A stretch of 64,000 nt of DNA, from assembly GCF_018474015.1 (NCBI RefSeq), contig NZ_JAHCSG010000001.1, forward strand, positions 744,001-808,000, read 5' to 3'. How positions within the stretch are numbered: position 1 is the stretch's first letter; each line of letters starts with the position of its first letter. Origin of the DNA: Williamsia sp. CHRR-6. Lineage in GTDB: Bacteria > Actinomycetota > Actinomycetes > Mycobacteriales > Mycobacteriaceae. The notes beneath the pieces are model-generated. The model was not told the origin of the DNA and searched no databases. It was given only the letters and a program-made list of their open reading frames with translations. Made by a program: the position numbers and the translations under genes. Below are positions 35,116 to 45,100 of the stretch, piece by piece.

Positions 35116-36021
35116 TCAAGCCGGTGGCGGGGACTGCGTGGCCGAGTCGACGGTGTTGCGCGATCCGCGCGCGTCTACGGCGTCGGCCGAGCCCGCATCC
35201 GATGCCCAGGGCTCGTTACGCAACGCAGACTGGCGGGCCAGGATCACCACCGCGTACACCATGCCCACCAGCGCGATGATCATCACCGGGGTCTGCCACC
35301 AGCCGACCTCCACCGACTCCCCGAGCAGGCTCACCCCGAGCACCATCGACACGGCAGGCTCCATCACCGTCATCGCCGGAAACGAGGTCTGTAGTTCACC
35401 GGAGACGAAGCTGCGCTGCTGGGCGATGACGCCGCCGCCGGCTACGAGCACGAAGAGGTACAGCTCAGGGCGCATGGCCAGCGCCAGCGGGTCGTTGAGC
35501 GACACATCGACCACCGTCTTGACCAACAGGGCGCTGATACCGAACAACGCACCCGCCACCAGCCCGTAGTACAGCGCCCGATTGTGTCGATCGGCACGTT
35601 CGGCCGCGAAGACCAGGCCCACCAGCAGTGCGATGAGGCCACCGATGGTCACCACGATCAACAGGTGATCGGGCCTGCGCGCGACGTCGTGCGGGGACGC
35701 GGCGCACAGGAACAGCCCGACGCTGCCGACGAGGACGCCACCCCACATCCACTCACGTCGGGTGGATCTCCGGTGGTCGAAGTAGGCCTCCATCGGCAGT
35801 GCGAACAGCACCGCGAGCACCACCAGCGGTTGGACCAGCAGGATTGACCCCAAGCCCAGCGCGGTCGCCTGCAAGGTGAAGCCACAGATCGCGACCATCG
35901 CTCCGGTCCACCACATCGCCGCCGCACCCGAACGCATGGAGGCGCGTTGCCGAAGCACGGTGCCGACGGCTATCAGCGCCGCGGCACCGATGGCCAGCAG
36001 TGCGGGAAGCCAGGTGTCCAC
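35116..36021 (-). CDS. DMT-superfamily transporter
   Basis: A 301-residue membrane protein with about nine or ten spans and the internal duplication of EamA/DMT transporters (LLVQPLVVLAVLFALPMEAYFDHRR and VMEPAVSMVLGVSLLGESVEVG are the paired conserved turns). The hydrophilic C-terminal 35 residues are Ser/Asp rich. Starts at GTG 36021. Substrate unknown; members export amino acids or metabolites, or form magnesium/nucleotide-sugar branches. Confidence 0.82.
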   Translation of the reverse strand: MDTWLPALLAIGAAALIAVGTVLRQRASMRSGAAAMWWTGAMVAICGFTLQATALGLGSILLVQPLVVLAVLFALPMEAYFDHRRSTRREWMWGGVLVGSVGLFLCAASPHDVARRPDHLLIVVTIGGLIALLVGLVFAAERADRHNRALYYGLVAGALFGISALLVKTVVDVSLNDPLALAMRPELYLFVLVAGGGVIAQQRSFVSGELQTSFPAMTVMEPAVSMVLGVSLLGESVEVGWWQTPVMIIALVGMVYAVVILARQSALRNEPWASDAGSADAVDARGSRNTVDSATQSPPPA

Positions 36022-36152
36022 CGACTCGAGGGTAATGGCTGCCGCGGCCGCGCGGCGATGATCCCCGTCGGTGGGGCATTGGTCCGATTCGCCTCACGAC
36101 ACCCCGAACACGATGCTTGGGCGGTGTCGGTACCTGCGCATACGGTGGTGTC

Positions 36153-36449
36153 ATGCATCACGTCCAGCCCGCACTCGCCGTCGAGCTCGAGGCGCTTGCG
36201 ACGCTGTCGCGCGCTGACATCGACCGTGTGATCGCCGATCCCCGGGTGTGGCAAGAACTCGCGGAGTTCTGCCTCGACGAGGAGATCGACCACCTCGAAT
36301 CCGCCGACGACGCCGAGTACGCCGGCGACGGCGACCTCGCCCGTCACCACACCCAGGAGGCGGCGGCGTGGCGGCACACCGCGCGGGTGTTGCGGCAGGC
36401 GTCGGTGTACGTGACCCCATCGTTGCGCTCGCGTCGCCGCGCCGGGTAG
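36153..36449 (+). CDS. Small hypothetical protein
   Basis: A 98-residue acidic, helical protein (MHHVQPALAVELEALATLSRADIDRVI), with IADPRVWQELAEFCLDEEIDHLESAD and AWRHTARVLRQ, ending in a basic RSRRRAG tail. I do not recognise the family. It stands seven bases before the SixA-like gene and is probably co-transcribed with it. An upstream ATG at 36117 is less likely because no ribosome site precedes it. Confidence 0.65.
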   Translation: MHHVQPALAVELEALATLSRADIDRVIADPRVWQELAEFCLDEEIDHLESADDAEYAGDGDLARHHTQEAAAWRHTARVLRQASVYVTPSLRSRRRAG

Positions 36450-36456
36450 GGCCACC

Positions 36457-36945
36457 ATGACTCGCACCCTCGTCCTGATGCGTCACGGCAAGTCCGGGTA
36501 TCCCGACGGCGTGTCCGATCACCAACGTCCGCTGGCCGAACGCGGGATCCGGGAGGCGGCCCTGGCCGGCGACTGGATGCGACGCGACGGGATCGTCGTC
36601 GATGCGGTCATCTGCTCCACCGCCACGCGAACGCGGGAAACGTTGCTGCGCACAGGCTTCGCAGACGCCGCGGTCGTCGTCTACCTCGATGACATCTACG
36701 GCGGTGCGCCCGAGGAGATCCTCGAGGCGATCCGCGTGCATGCGCCCGCCGACGCGCAGACCGTACTGGTGGTAGGTCACGAACCCGGGATGCCCTCCAC
36801 GGCACTGTATTTGGACCCAGCAGGCGATATCGATCGGTTTCCCACTTCGGCGTATGCGGTGGTCAGCGTCGCCACAGACTGGGCGTCGATCGGACTGTCC
36901 CCCAGCCCCCCGGCGAGGGTGAACGGATTGTTCATCCCTCGCTGA
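36457..36945 (+). CDS. SixA-like histidine phosphatase
   Basis: A 162-residue histidine-phosphatase-superfamily protein. The catalytic RHG motif is in LVLMRHGKSGYPDG, and the second histidine in VLVVGHEPGMPST. This short form matches SixA, which dephosphorylates phosphohistidine on signalling proteins. The partner is unknown. Confidence 0.9.
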   Translation: MTRTLVLMRHGKSGYPDGVSDHQRPLAERGIREAALAGDWMRRDGIVVDAVICSTATRTRETLLRTGFADAAVVVYLDDIYGGAPEEILEAIRVHAPADAQTVLVVGHEPGMPSTALYLDPAGDIDRFPTSAYAVVSVATDWASIGLSPSPPARVNGLFIPR

Positions 36946-36983
36946 TCCGGCCGAGGCAGGCGCGACCACGACCAGTCGAGCGG

Positions 36984-37928
36984 TTACTGCATGGCAGGCA
37001 GCCGCACGTCCTCACGCAGCAACGACTGCTCGAGCCAGACCGCTGCCCGCTGCCCGTCTCCCGAGCCGGTTGCCGCGAAGCCAGACGGTCCAGGCGCCGA
37101 GTCGACACGCGCACAGTCCCCGGCAGCGTAAACGCCTGCAACACTTGTCATCTGACCGCCATCCACTGAGACCGACCCCTCAGGCGTCATCGCCAGCCCA
37201 AGCGCGGCGATCAACGTGCTCTGCTGCACCACATCTGCTTTGTGGAAGACGGAGTCCACTTTCACCTCGCCATCGGAGGTCCGCACCACCATCCCGGATG
37301 CGGCCGGCTCGACTGCCGCCACCGGTGCGGGTTCGTGCACCACGCCCACCTCATCGAGGAACCGTTGCATGTCGGGCGCGAGTACGACGCCGTCGTGGGA
37401 GAACCATGTCACGTTGTCGCTGAACCGATCACGGATGTAGCCGGCCAGCGTGGCCCCGAAGTAGCCGCCTGCGATGACCGCGATCGAGTGGCCGCTGACC
37501 TCGTAGCCGTGGCAGAACGGGCAGTGATACACACCGCGGCCGAAGTTCTCGGCCAGCCCCGGGATGTCGGCGGGGAGGTCCCGGACCCCCGTTGCCAACA
37601 ACACCCGCCGCACCTCGATCGGGTCAGCACCCAAGGGCTCGACCTGCGCCGTGAAGGCCACGCCCGGCGCGGCCGCGACCACCGACGCCACGCGGCCGGT
37701 GACCCGTGTGACCGTCTCCAACGCGTCGATCTCAGCGGCGACGCGGGCCCGAAAATCCGCCGGCGCCATGCCCTCTCGGCCCGGCAACATGTGGATCGCC
37801 GATGAGTTGACGTTGCGGGGCGTGTCGGCGTCGACGAGCAGCACTCGTCGACGCTGTCGTCCGAGTACCACCGCGGCAGTGAGTCCGGCGGGACCACCGC
37901 CCACGATCAAAGCATCGTAACTGGACAA
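36984..37928 (-). CDS. Thioredoxin-reductase-like FAD oxidoreductase, divergent from the NRPS/PKS operon
   Basis: From TTG 37928 (LSSYDALIVGGGPAGL), which has an AAGGAG ribosome site seven bases upstream, the protein has 314 residues. It contains an FAD motif, the redox motif HCPFCHGYE (CxxC), a nucleotide site AVIAGGYFGATLAG with a changed glycine pattern, and VAGVYAAGDCARVD at the C-terminus. CPFC flavoproteins include thioredoxin-reductase relatives and dithiol oxidases of natural-product loci. The ATG at 37970 is rejected because it lies in the palindromic operator and has no ribosome site. Sharing the operator with the operon suggests a role in thiol/thiazoline chemistry of the product or its recycling (inference). 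Confidence 0.82.
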   Translation of the reverse strand: MSSYDALIVGGGPAGLTAAVVLGRQRRRVLLVDADTPRNVNSSAIHMLPGREGMAPADFRARVAAEIDALETVTRVTGRVASVVAAAPGVAFTAQVEPLGADPIEVRRVLLATGVRDLPADIPGLAENFGRGVYHCPFCHGYEVSGHSIAVIAGGYFGATLAGYIRDRFSDNVTWFSHDGVVLAPDMQRFLDEVGVVHEPAPVAAVEPAASGMVVRTSDGEVKVDSVFHKADVVQQSTLIAALGLAMTPEGSVSVDGGQMTSVAGVYAAGDCARVDSAPGPSGFAATGSGDGQRAAVWLEQSLLREDVRLPAMQ

Positions 37929-37961
37929 ATCCGTCTCCTTGTGGCGTCGTCGCGTGCTTAA

Positions 37962-37982
37962 TGATAACAATTTTCATTATCA
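37962..37982. promoter_or_regulatory. AT-rich Fur/Zur-like palindrome in the divergent NRPS/PKS promoter
   Basis: The half-sites TGATAACAA (37962-37970) and TCATTATCA (37974-37982) form an inverted repeat with a TTT centre. The first 15 bases, TGATAACAATTTTCA, match 12 of 15 positions of the 7-1-7 Zur consensus TGAAAATGATTTTCA as I remember it for actinobacteria. It is the only such AT-rich dyad I saw and lies in the 74-base gap between the two divergent start codons, so one repressor could close both. Confidence 0.6.
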
Positions 37983-38002
37983 ACACCACCGGGAGTTCAA
38001 CT

Positions 38003-39106
38003 GTGCCGCTGTCGCCGGGAGAGATCGACGAGTTCCTCACCGAGGGTCGCGCGCTGGACGCGATCGCACTCGACGTGATGACGCTGGCGTTGGCGCGGCG
38101 TGTCTCCCCAGATGCGCCGACCTTTCCGCTGACCGTCGACGCACTGCTCGACGGTCTGGGCTGCGCCACCATCCATCGGCCGCTGCTTCGGCGTTGGGTC
38201 AGCACCCTGGCGGCAGCGGGTCGAATCACACTGGAGGACAACGTCATCGTGTCCATCACCAATGTCCGCGCTTCTACCGTTGAACGCGCCTGGCGTGGTG
38301 TCGACACCACGCGCGCCTACCCCGGCTACCTACGCCGAGCGCTCGCACAAGTGCCAGATCTGCTCACCGGCGAGCTGTCGCCGCACACTCTCATGTTCGG
38401 CGGCCCGGAGTCCGCCGGCGGGCTCGACCTGAGCATCGCCTACGCCATCTACCGCGACAACCCGTCGAGCCGGATGGTCAACGAGGCGGCCGGGGAGTGG
38501 GTCGCGGGCCACCTGAACAGCCTGCAACGCCGAGGGCGGATCGTGGAGCTCGGCGCGGGAACCGGTGCCACCACCGAGTCTGTTGTGCTTGCCACCCAAC
38601 ACATCTCACCGGCACCGCACTACCTGTTCACCGATGTGTCAGAAGAATTCCTACGGCATGCCCACGCACGGTTCGGGGACCTGGTGGCGACCGCCATCGT
38701 CGACATCGCGCGCCCTCTGGGACCACAGGTGCACGCAACCGGGGGCGCCGTAGACGTGGTAGTGGCCGCCAACGTTGCCCATAATGCCAACGACATCAAC
38801 GCATTCTGCGCCGAGGTCCGCGCGGTACTAGCCGACGACGGACTACTGGTCCTCATCGAGACCAGCGTCGAGCGACCACAACTGCTCGCCTCGGCCGAGT
38901 TCCTGATGTCTGGTAACGAGGCCTCGCACCGCCCCCCGACCGACGCACGGCGCACCAGTGGCGCCATGCTTCCCGCCGTCTCGGAATGGACATCTGCATT
39001 GCTCTGCGCCGGTTTCACCACCATCGAACGACTACCGCACGATGATCACCCACTCGCCGAGACGGGGCAGTTCGGGTACGCCGCACGCGTGGGATCCGCC
39101 CGATGA
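38003..39106 (+). CDS. Stand-alone SAM-dependent C-methyltransferase of the NRPS/PKS locus
   Basis: From GTG 38003, with GGGAG seven bases upstream, the protein has 367 residues. The SAM site is RIVELGAGTGATTESVV, as in polyketide-synthase C-methyltransferase domains, followed by YLFTDVSEEFLRHA, VDVVVAANVAHNANDIN and GLLVLIET. The N-terminal 130 residues resemble the linker and helical part found before such MT domains inside megasynthases. In yersiniabactin-type PKSs this domain is embedded between AT and KR; here the adjoining megasynthase lacks it, so this protein probably supplies it in trans (inference). It overlaps the megasynthase start by four bases (ATGA). An ATG at 37961 is rejected as it lies in the operator. 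Confidence 0.8.
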   Translation: MPLSPGEIDEFLTEGRALDAIALDVMTLALARRVSPDAPTFPLTVDALLDGLGCATIHRPLLRRWVSTLAAAGRITLEDNVIVSITNVRASTVERAWRGVDTTRAYPGYLRRALAQVPDLLTGELSPHTLMFGGPESAGGLDLSIAYAIYRDNPSSRMVNEAAGEWVAGHLNSLQRRGRIVELGAGTGATTESVVLATQHISPAPHYLFTDVSEEFLRHAHARFGDLVATAIVDIARPLGPQVHATGGAVDVVVAANVAHNANDINAFCAEVRAVLADDGLLVLIETSVERPQLLASAEFLMSGNEASHRPPTDARRTSGAMLPAVSEWTSALLCAGFTTIERLPHDDHPLAETGQFGYAARVGSAR

Positions 39107-42100
39107 GCGATCGCCAACAGCGGGCCGAACTCGTCGCGGTGGTCGGCTGCGCAGTTCGATACCCAGGCGCGGCTGACCTCGATGAGTTCTGGGATCTGTT
39201 GCGTACGAGCCGAAGCGGACTCAGCAATGTAGACGCAAAGCCTGGGCGGATCGGCGTGGCGGGTCTGCTACCGCATCAGTTGGAGTTCGACCCAGCTCCG
39301 TTCGCGATGACCCCGTCCGAGGCGGCACGACTCGATCCACAACACCGCGTCTTCCTCGAATGCGCCTGGCACGCCATCGAACACGCCGGTTACGGGGATC
39401 TCACCCAGGCCGGCGAGACAGGCGTGTTCGCCGGGGCGGCCAACCCACATCACCTGTGGCGAGCGCACCCGGACTTCGATCCGTCCGGTGGCGACGATCC
39501 AGTCCGTAACCTCGACATCCACGCCAACCACATTGCCGACTACCTGCCCCTGCGGGTGGCGCATCGACTCGGCGCCACCGGCCCGGCACTGTCGGTCGGC
39601 GCCACGTGCGCCACATCGTTGGTTGCGGTCCACCTGGCATGCCAATCGCTGCTGTCCGGCGAGACCGACACCGCGCTCGCCGGAGGCGTCAGCCTGCGGC
39701 TCCCCGAGGAGCAGGGATACGTCGCCGTGCCCGACGGCCCCTTCGCCCCGGACGGGCGCACCCGCGCGTACTCCGCGCACGCAGCCGGCACCGTGTTCAG
39801 CCAGGGCTGCGGCGTGGTGGTGTTGCGGCGCCTACGCGATGCACTCGACGACGGTGACACCGTCCACGCCGTCATCCGCGGGAGCGCCGTGACCAACGAC
39901 GGCGCCAACCGGATGGGATTCACCGCACCCACGAGCACCGGGCAGGCGCGAGCCATCGCGCAAGCGTTGGCGATGGCCGAGCGTTCCCCGCGAGACATCG
40001 AATACGTGGAGGGTCACGGCACCGGCACCGCCCTGGGTGATCGCATCGAGATCGAGGCGTTGCGCACCATCTTCGGTTCGGCGCCGCAACCATGGTGTGC
40101 CTTGGGTTCGGTGAAAAGCTCGATCGGCCACGCTGACTCTGCGGCCGGAGTGGCCGGGCTGATCAAAGCGGTACTGGCCGTCGAACACGGCCTCATCCCG
40201 GCCACTCTGCACTGCGACCCTGTTGCCGAGGACCTCAACGCACCCGGATCACCGTTCCGCGCGGCGCTCGCCCCCCTCGACTGGACGGCTCCGACGCGCA
40301 CTGCCGGCGTGAGCTCGTTCGGCTTCGGCGGCGTCAACGCCCATGTCGTGGTGGAGAACTGGCCTCAGACCCCACTTGCGTCGCGTCCGGCTGGGCCGGT
40401 CACGCTCATGGTGTCCGCCGCCACGACCCGGGCTGCCGACACCACCTCCGAGGCGATAACGACCTGGTCGCGTGAAAATCCAACCCTGCTCCCACACGCA
40501 GCACACTCGCTACGGGTCGGGCGAAAACCACTGCCGCACCGCGTGGCGACCGTGATCGACGGCGACCACCACACGCAGTTCCGGGATCGGTGCGACACCG
40601 AGGCCCGGGTGGTGTGGGCGTTCCCCGGTGGCGGCCGAGGCGTCGCGGGAAGTGCCTGCGACCTGTATGGCCAGGACCCCGATTTCGCGCGAACCCTCGA
40701 CTCCGCAGCAACAGCTCTACGGGCCCACGGTGCTCCTGATGTTCGCGACCTCTTGCTGGCCACAACCGATCTCGACACCTGGCGTCGACGCGAACGCGAT
40801 CCCGGGCAGGGCCTGCCGGCGATCTTCGCACTGTCTGTGGCCACGGCAGCCGCGCTGACCGGGCGGGGGCTCCGGCCCGACGCCGTGGTGGGCCATTCGC
40901 TCGGGGAGTACGCCGCCACGGTGGTGGCCGGGATGGCCGACCTGGCCGATGCCGCGCTGCTGGTCGCCACCCGAGCGGCAGGTATGTCGGCGATGCCACC
41001 CGGGTCGATGGTGGCGGTGAACATGCCCGAAGAGCAGGCGCGCGCCGTGGTCGACCGCCATCGCGAGGTGGAGATCGCAGCGGTCAACGCGCCGCGGGCG
41101 ATCACCTTGAGCGGCCCGCAAGCTGCGGTGGATGCAGTGGTGACCGAACTCGAAGGCCAGGGCGTACACGTCGATCGCCTCGACATAGCCGTAGCCGCGC
41201 ACAGCGCGGCGGTTGATTCGGTCCGCGCCTCCCTCGACACCGCAGCTCGGCGAATCACATTCCGGCCAGGTCATGTTCAGTTGATCTCCACACTGACATC
41301 AGCACCGGCGTGCGCGGCCGAGCTGTCGCGGGACGGACGCTGGGGCGAGCATCTACGCGCGACGGTCCGGTTCGACCAGGCCATCTCCGCCGCCCTGGCC
41401 GCCTACGGTGTCGACCGCGCGCCGAGCGCGGCCCGAGCGGTCGTGGTCCAGATGGGTCCAGGCGCCGCGCTACTGTCGGCCGCCCGGGCCGTCGACTCCA
41501 CAACGGTCACCGTTGCCGCGGTGTCGGCCGACGACCGGACTCACGCGCACGACCTCGACGCAGTGATCGCGCAGGCATGGGTGTCGGGCGCGCCGATACA
41601 GCTCGCCCCCGACACCGGGCTACGGCGGATCCCATTGCCTGGCTACCGGTTCGACCGCCGGCGCTTCGATGTGCCCACCACAGCCACGACGAGCGTGGGA
41701 CCACACCCGAGCCCCCAGCTGTGGCTCCCCACCTGGGTGGTGGCGCCCCTGCCCTCGGTGCCGACGACCGAGGCGTGCGGCCCGGACCGGGTGCGGGTCG
41801 TCGTCTGTGACGGGCAGTCGCGCATCGCCGGTCAGGCCGTGCGCCTTGACTTCACGGCAACGTCGGCCGGAGTCGCCGACGCATTCGGCGGCCACGACGC
41901 CGCGTCGATCATCATCGACTGCACCGACACCGTGCCCACGGTCATCGACGCCATGCGGGTACTCGGGCGCATCGCAGAAGCCGCCCGCACCTCCGGGACA
42001 GCGGTGGAGCTCACGGTGCTGACCGAACGTTGCGAAGCGGTCCAGCCGGGCGAGGTAGCCGAACCCCTCGGCGCGGCCATTCGCGCGTTGCCCCGGGTGG

Positions 42101-45100
42101 CGGCGCAGGAATGCGACCACATCTGCTGGCTCAGCATCGATCTCGATGACCCCGAGCGGCTCGACGCGGACCTCGTCGAGGAACTGGTCACCACCGAACA
42201 TCGCGTTCTGCGCGCCGGCGTCGACGGGTCCAACGAAATCGCCTGGCGCGCAGTCGGTGCCACGCGCAGCCGGTTTCGACGGACCTTCACACCGTGGGCC
42301 GCAGCGCCCATCCGGTCGGCACGACGCGACTCACCGACCGTGGTCATGACCGGCGGGGTGGGCAACCTGGGTGCAGCACTGATCGCCCACCTGGCCGAGA
42401 CCGCCGTCCCGGCGCGGGTCGTCGTGACTTCCCGACGCGCACACGCCGGCCTCGTCGGCGACCGCCGCGATCGTTTGGACGATGCGATCAAACGTCTTGC
42501 CGACAACGGGGGTTCGGTGGAGGTCAGATCGGTCGACAGCACCGACGCCGACGCGGTGCGCGGGCTGCTCACCGATGTGACCACATCGCACGGAGCCATC
42601 GACGTCGTCATTCACGCCCCCGTCACGGTGGAGCCGGCGTTGCTCGCCGAGGACGATCGCGTAGTGACCCAGACACTCTGGGGCACCAAGGTCGACGGTC
42701 AGCGTTTCCTCGCCGATGCGTGCGCCACGATGACCACCGAGATGAGGCCCCACCTCGCGGTGGCGATCTCCTCAGTAGGTGCGACGGTGGCCGGCGCCGG
42801 ACTGGGGGCCTACACCGCAGCCAGCCGCTACCTGGAAGCTGTTCCGGCCCAGACGATGTCACCGGAGAGCACACCGTGGGTCACGATCAGCCTGGATCGT
42901 CTCAGAACCGGGACGGCACAGGAGGCCGAAAGCGCCGCCGAGGTATCCATGCGATACGCGATATCACCAGCCGCGGCCGCACAGGCCGTGTGGACGATCG
43001 TGGAGACACATCTGGCGGGCCGGCGGCTGGCACCACCCCCGGCGGTTGTGAGCGTCTCACCGGGAAATCTGGAGCAGCGCTCGCGTGCACGTCCCGAGCG
43101 CACACCACGACTCACCACCACCGCAGCATCACCTGCTGCGCTCGGGGCGACCGAACGCGTTGTGGCGCGCATCTTCTCCGATAGCCTCGGGGTTGCGGCA
43201 CAGCACCCCGACGACGACTTCTTCGCGCTCGGCGGCCATTCACTGCTGGCCACGCGAGTGCTGCGCGACCTCGAGCCGATCGTGGTCACCCCGCTACGAC
43301 TCCGAGACCTGTTGCGCGCCTCCACGGTCGCAGGGGTGGCCGCCCTCATCGACTCCTCCGGCGGACTCCGCTCCGACGCCATCGGCGATGACGTGAGGGA
43401 GAACCGACCCGACCCTGGATCGGGTGGACCGTCACCGTCACAAGGCTTTCCCCTGACGTGGGTCCAGCACGCCTACCGCGTCGGCCGCACGCGAGCTCGC
43501 GCCGACGGGGGCCAGGTGGGCTGCCATTTCTACGTCGAGCACCTGTACTCGTCAGATGCTGCAGAGCCCTTCGACATCGTTCATTACGAGGCCGCCTGGA
43601 ATGCGGTCATCGGCGTGCACCCGATGCTGCGTGCGGTGGTGGGGCCAGATGGCACCAATCGCGTCCTGACCGCTGTTCCGCGCTACCGCCTCCCGTTCCG
43701 GGACGTCCACACCGAGCCGATCGCCGACCAGGACGCCGCCCTCACCGCTTTCCGCGCGCGGCTGTCCACCCGGGTTGCCGATCCGGCGGTGTGGCCGTTG
43801 GTGGTCCCAGAGGTGCTGCGCTGCGCCGACGGCTGGCACATCGGGATCTCGGTGGACGTCATGGTTTGCGACAGCGCCAGTTACCTGATCGTCGACGCCG
43901 CGGTTCGTTCCGCCTACACCCAACTGCAGTCCGGCCTCGGTCGCATAGAACTGGCCTCACCGGCATCGGACTTCGCTCAGTGCGTGGCGGCTCTGTCCGC
44001 CCGCGAGGCCACCGAGGCCTACCGGCGGGATCGAGCATATTGGCAGGCGCGACTGGACACCCTGCCCGCCGCCCCCGCCCTACCCCGCACCACGCAACCA
44101 CCACACGCCGATCCGGCCGGGCGGTTCCACCGGCTCGCCGCGCGTGTCAGTGCCCAGGACTGGTCGGCGATCATGCAGCGCTGCGCGCGCGAGAACGTCA
44201 CGCCGACAGCGGCGTTGCTGTGGTGCTACGGGATGACGCTGGCCCGCTGGAGCGGTGACGAGCATTTCACCGTGACCCTGACCGTCTTCGATCGGCCCAC
44301 CGACATCGCCGACGCCGACGCGGTGGTCGGCGAGTTCTCCTCCCTCGTCCTGCACGAGATCGATCTGCGCACAGACGAACAGAAGAACCCGCGCATCGGG
44401 ATGCGTTCGGTGACCGAGCAGCTCTTCGACGATCTCGATCACCGCAGCTATCCCGGCCCCGCCGTGCTCGCCGACCGTGCCCGACGGACCGGGGTCGACG
44501 GCTCCATCCCGGTGGTGTTCACCGGGATGCTGGGTCTGCACAAGATTGCAGATCTGGCTCACGACGGTGAGCACGACTCGGAGTGGTTGGGCCCCATCGT
44601 CGCCGGGATCAGTCAGACCCCACAGGTGTGGCTCGATCACCAGGCGTACGAGCATCGTGGCGAGCTGGTGCTGCAATGGGATGTCGACACCGACCATCTC
44701 GACCCTGCGGTCGCCGCCGAGCACTTCGCCGGCTACCGCGACGCCATCGAGGCACTCGTCGCCGGAGAACCGCCGCACTCACCGGACAACGGTGAGGTGG
44801 TGGTGACGGCGGTGCAGCAGATCTGGGCCGAGCTGCTCGACCGCCGGATCGCCGACATTCCCACCACCGAGACCTTTCTGACCCTGGGCGGGGACTCATT
44901 GCTGGCGGTTCGGATGGCCTCAGCGATCCGGGAACGCCTCGGCGTGATCCTGCGGATGACCGATGTGCGAACCGACACCACTGTCGAACAGCTGGCTGCC
45001 CTGGTGTCGCAGCGGGCGTCGGGGAGCCTTCGCTCCCCTGCGCTCACCCTGACACCGCGTCCGGATCCGACTGCGCCCATTCCCCTCCCACCGCTGGCCC

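Noticed and set aside
33912-35279. 455-codon plus-strand frame
   Set aside because: Antisense of the disulfide oxidoreductase and rich in Gly/Arg/His; no domains.
37920-38003. IdeR/DtxR-type iron box in the NRPS/PKS promoter
   Set aside because: No sequence close to TTAGGTTAGNCTAACCTAA is present; the AT-rich TGATAA-type dyad fits the Fur/Zur pattern better.
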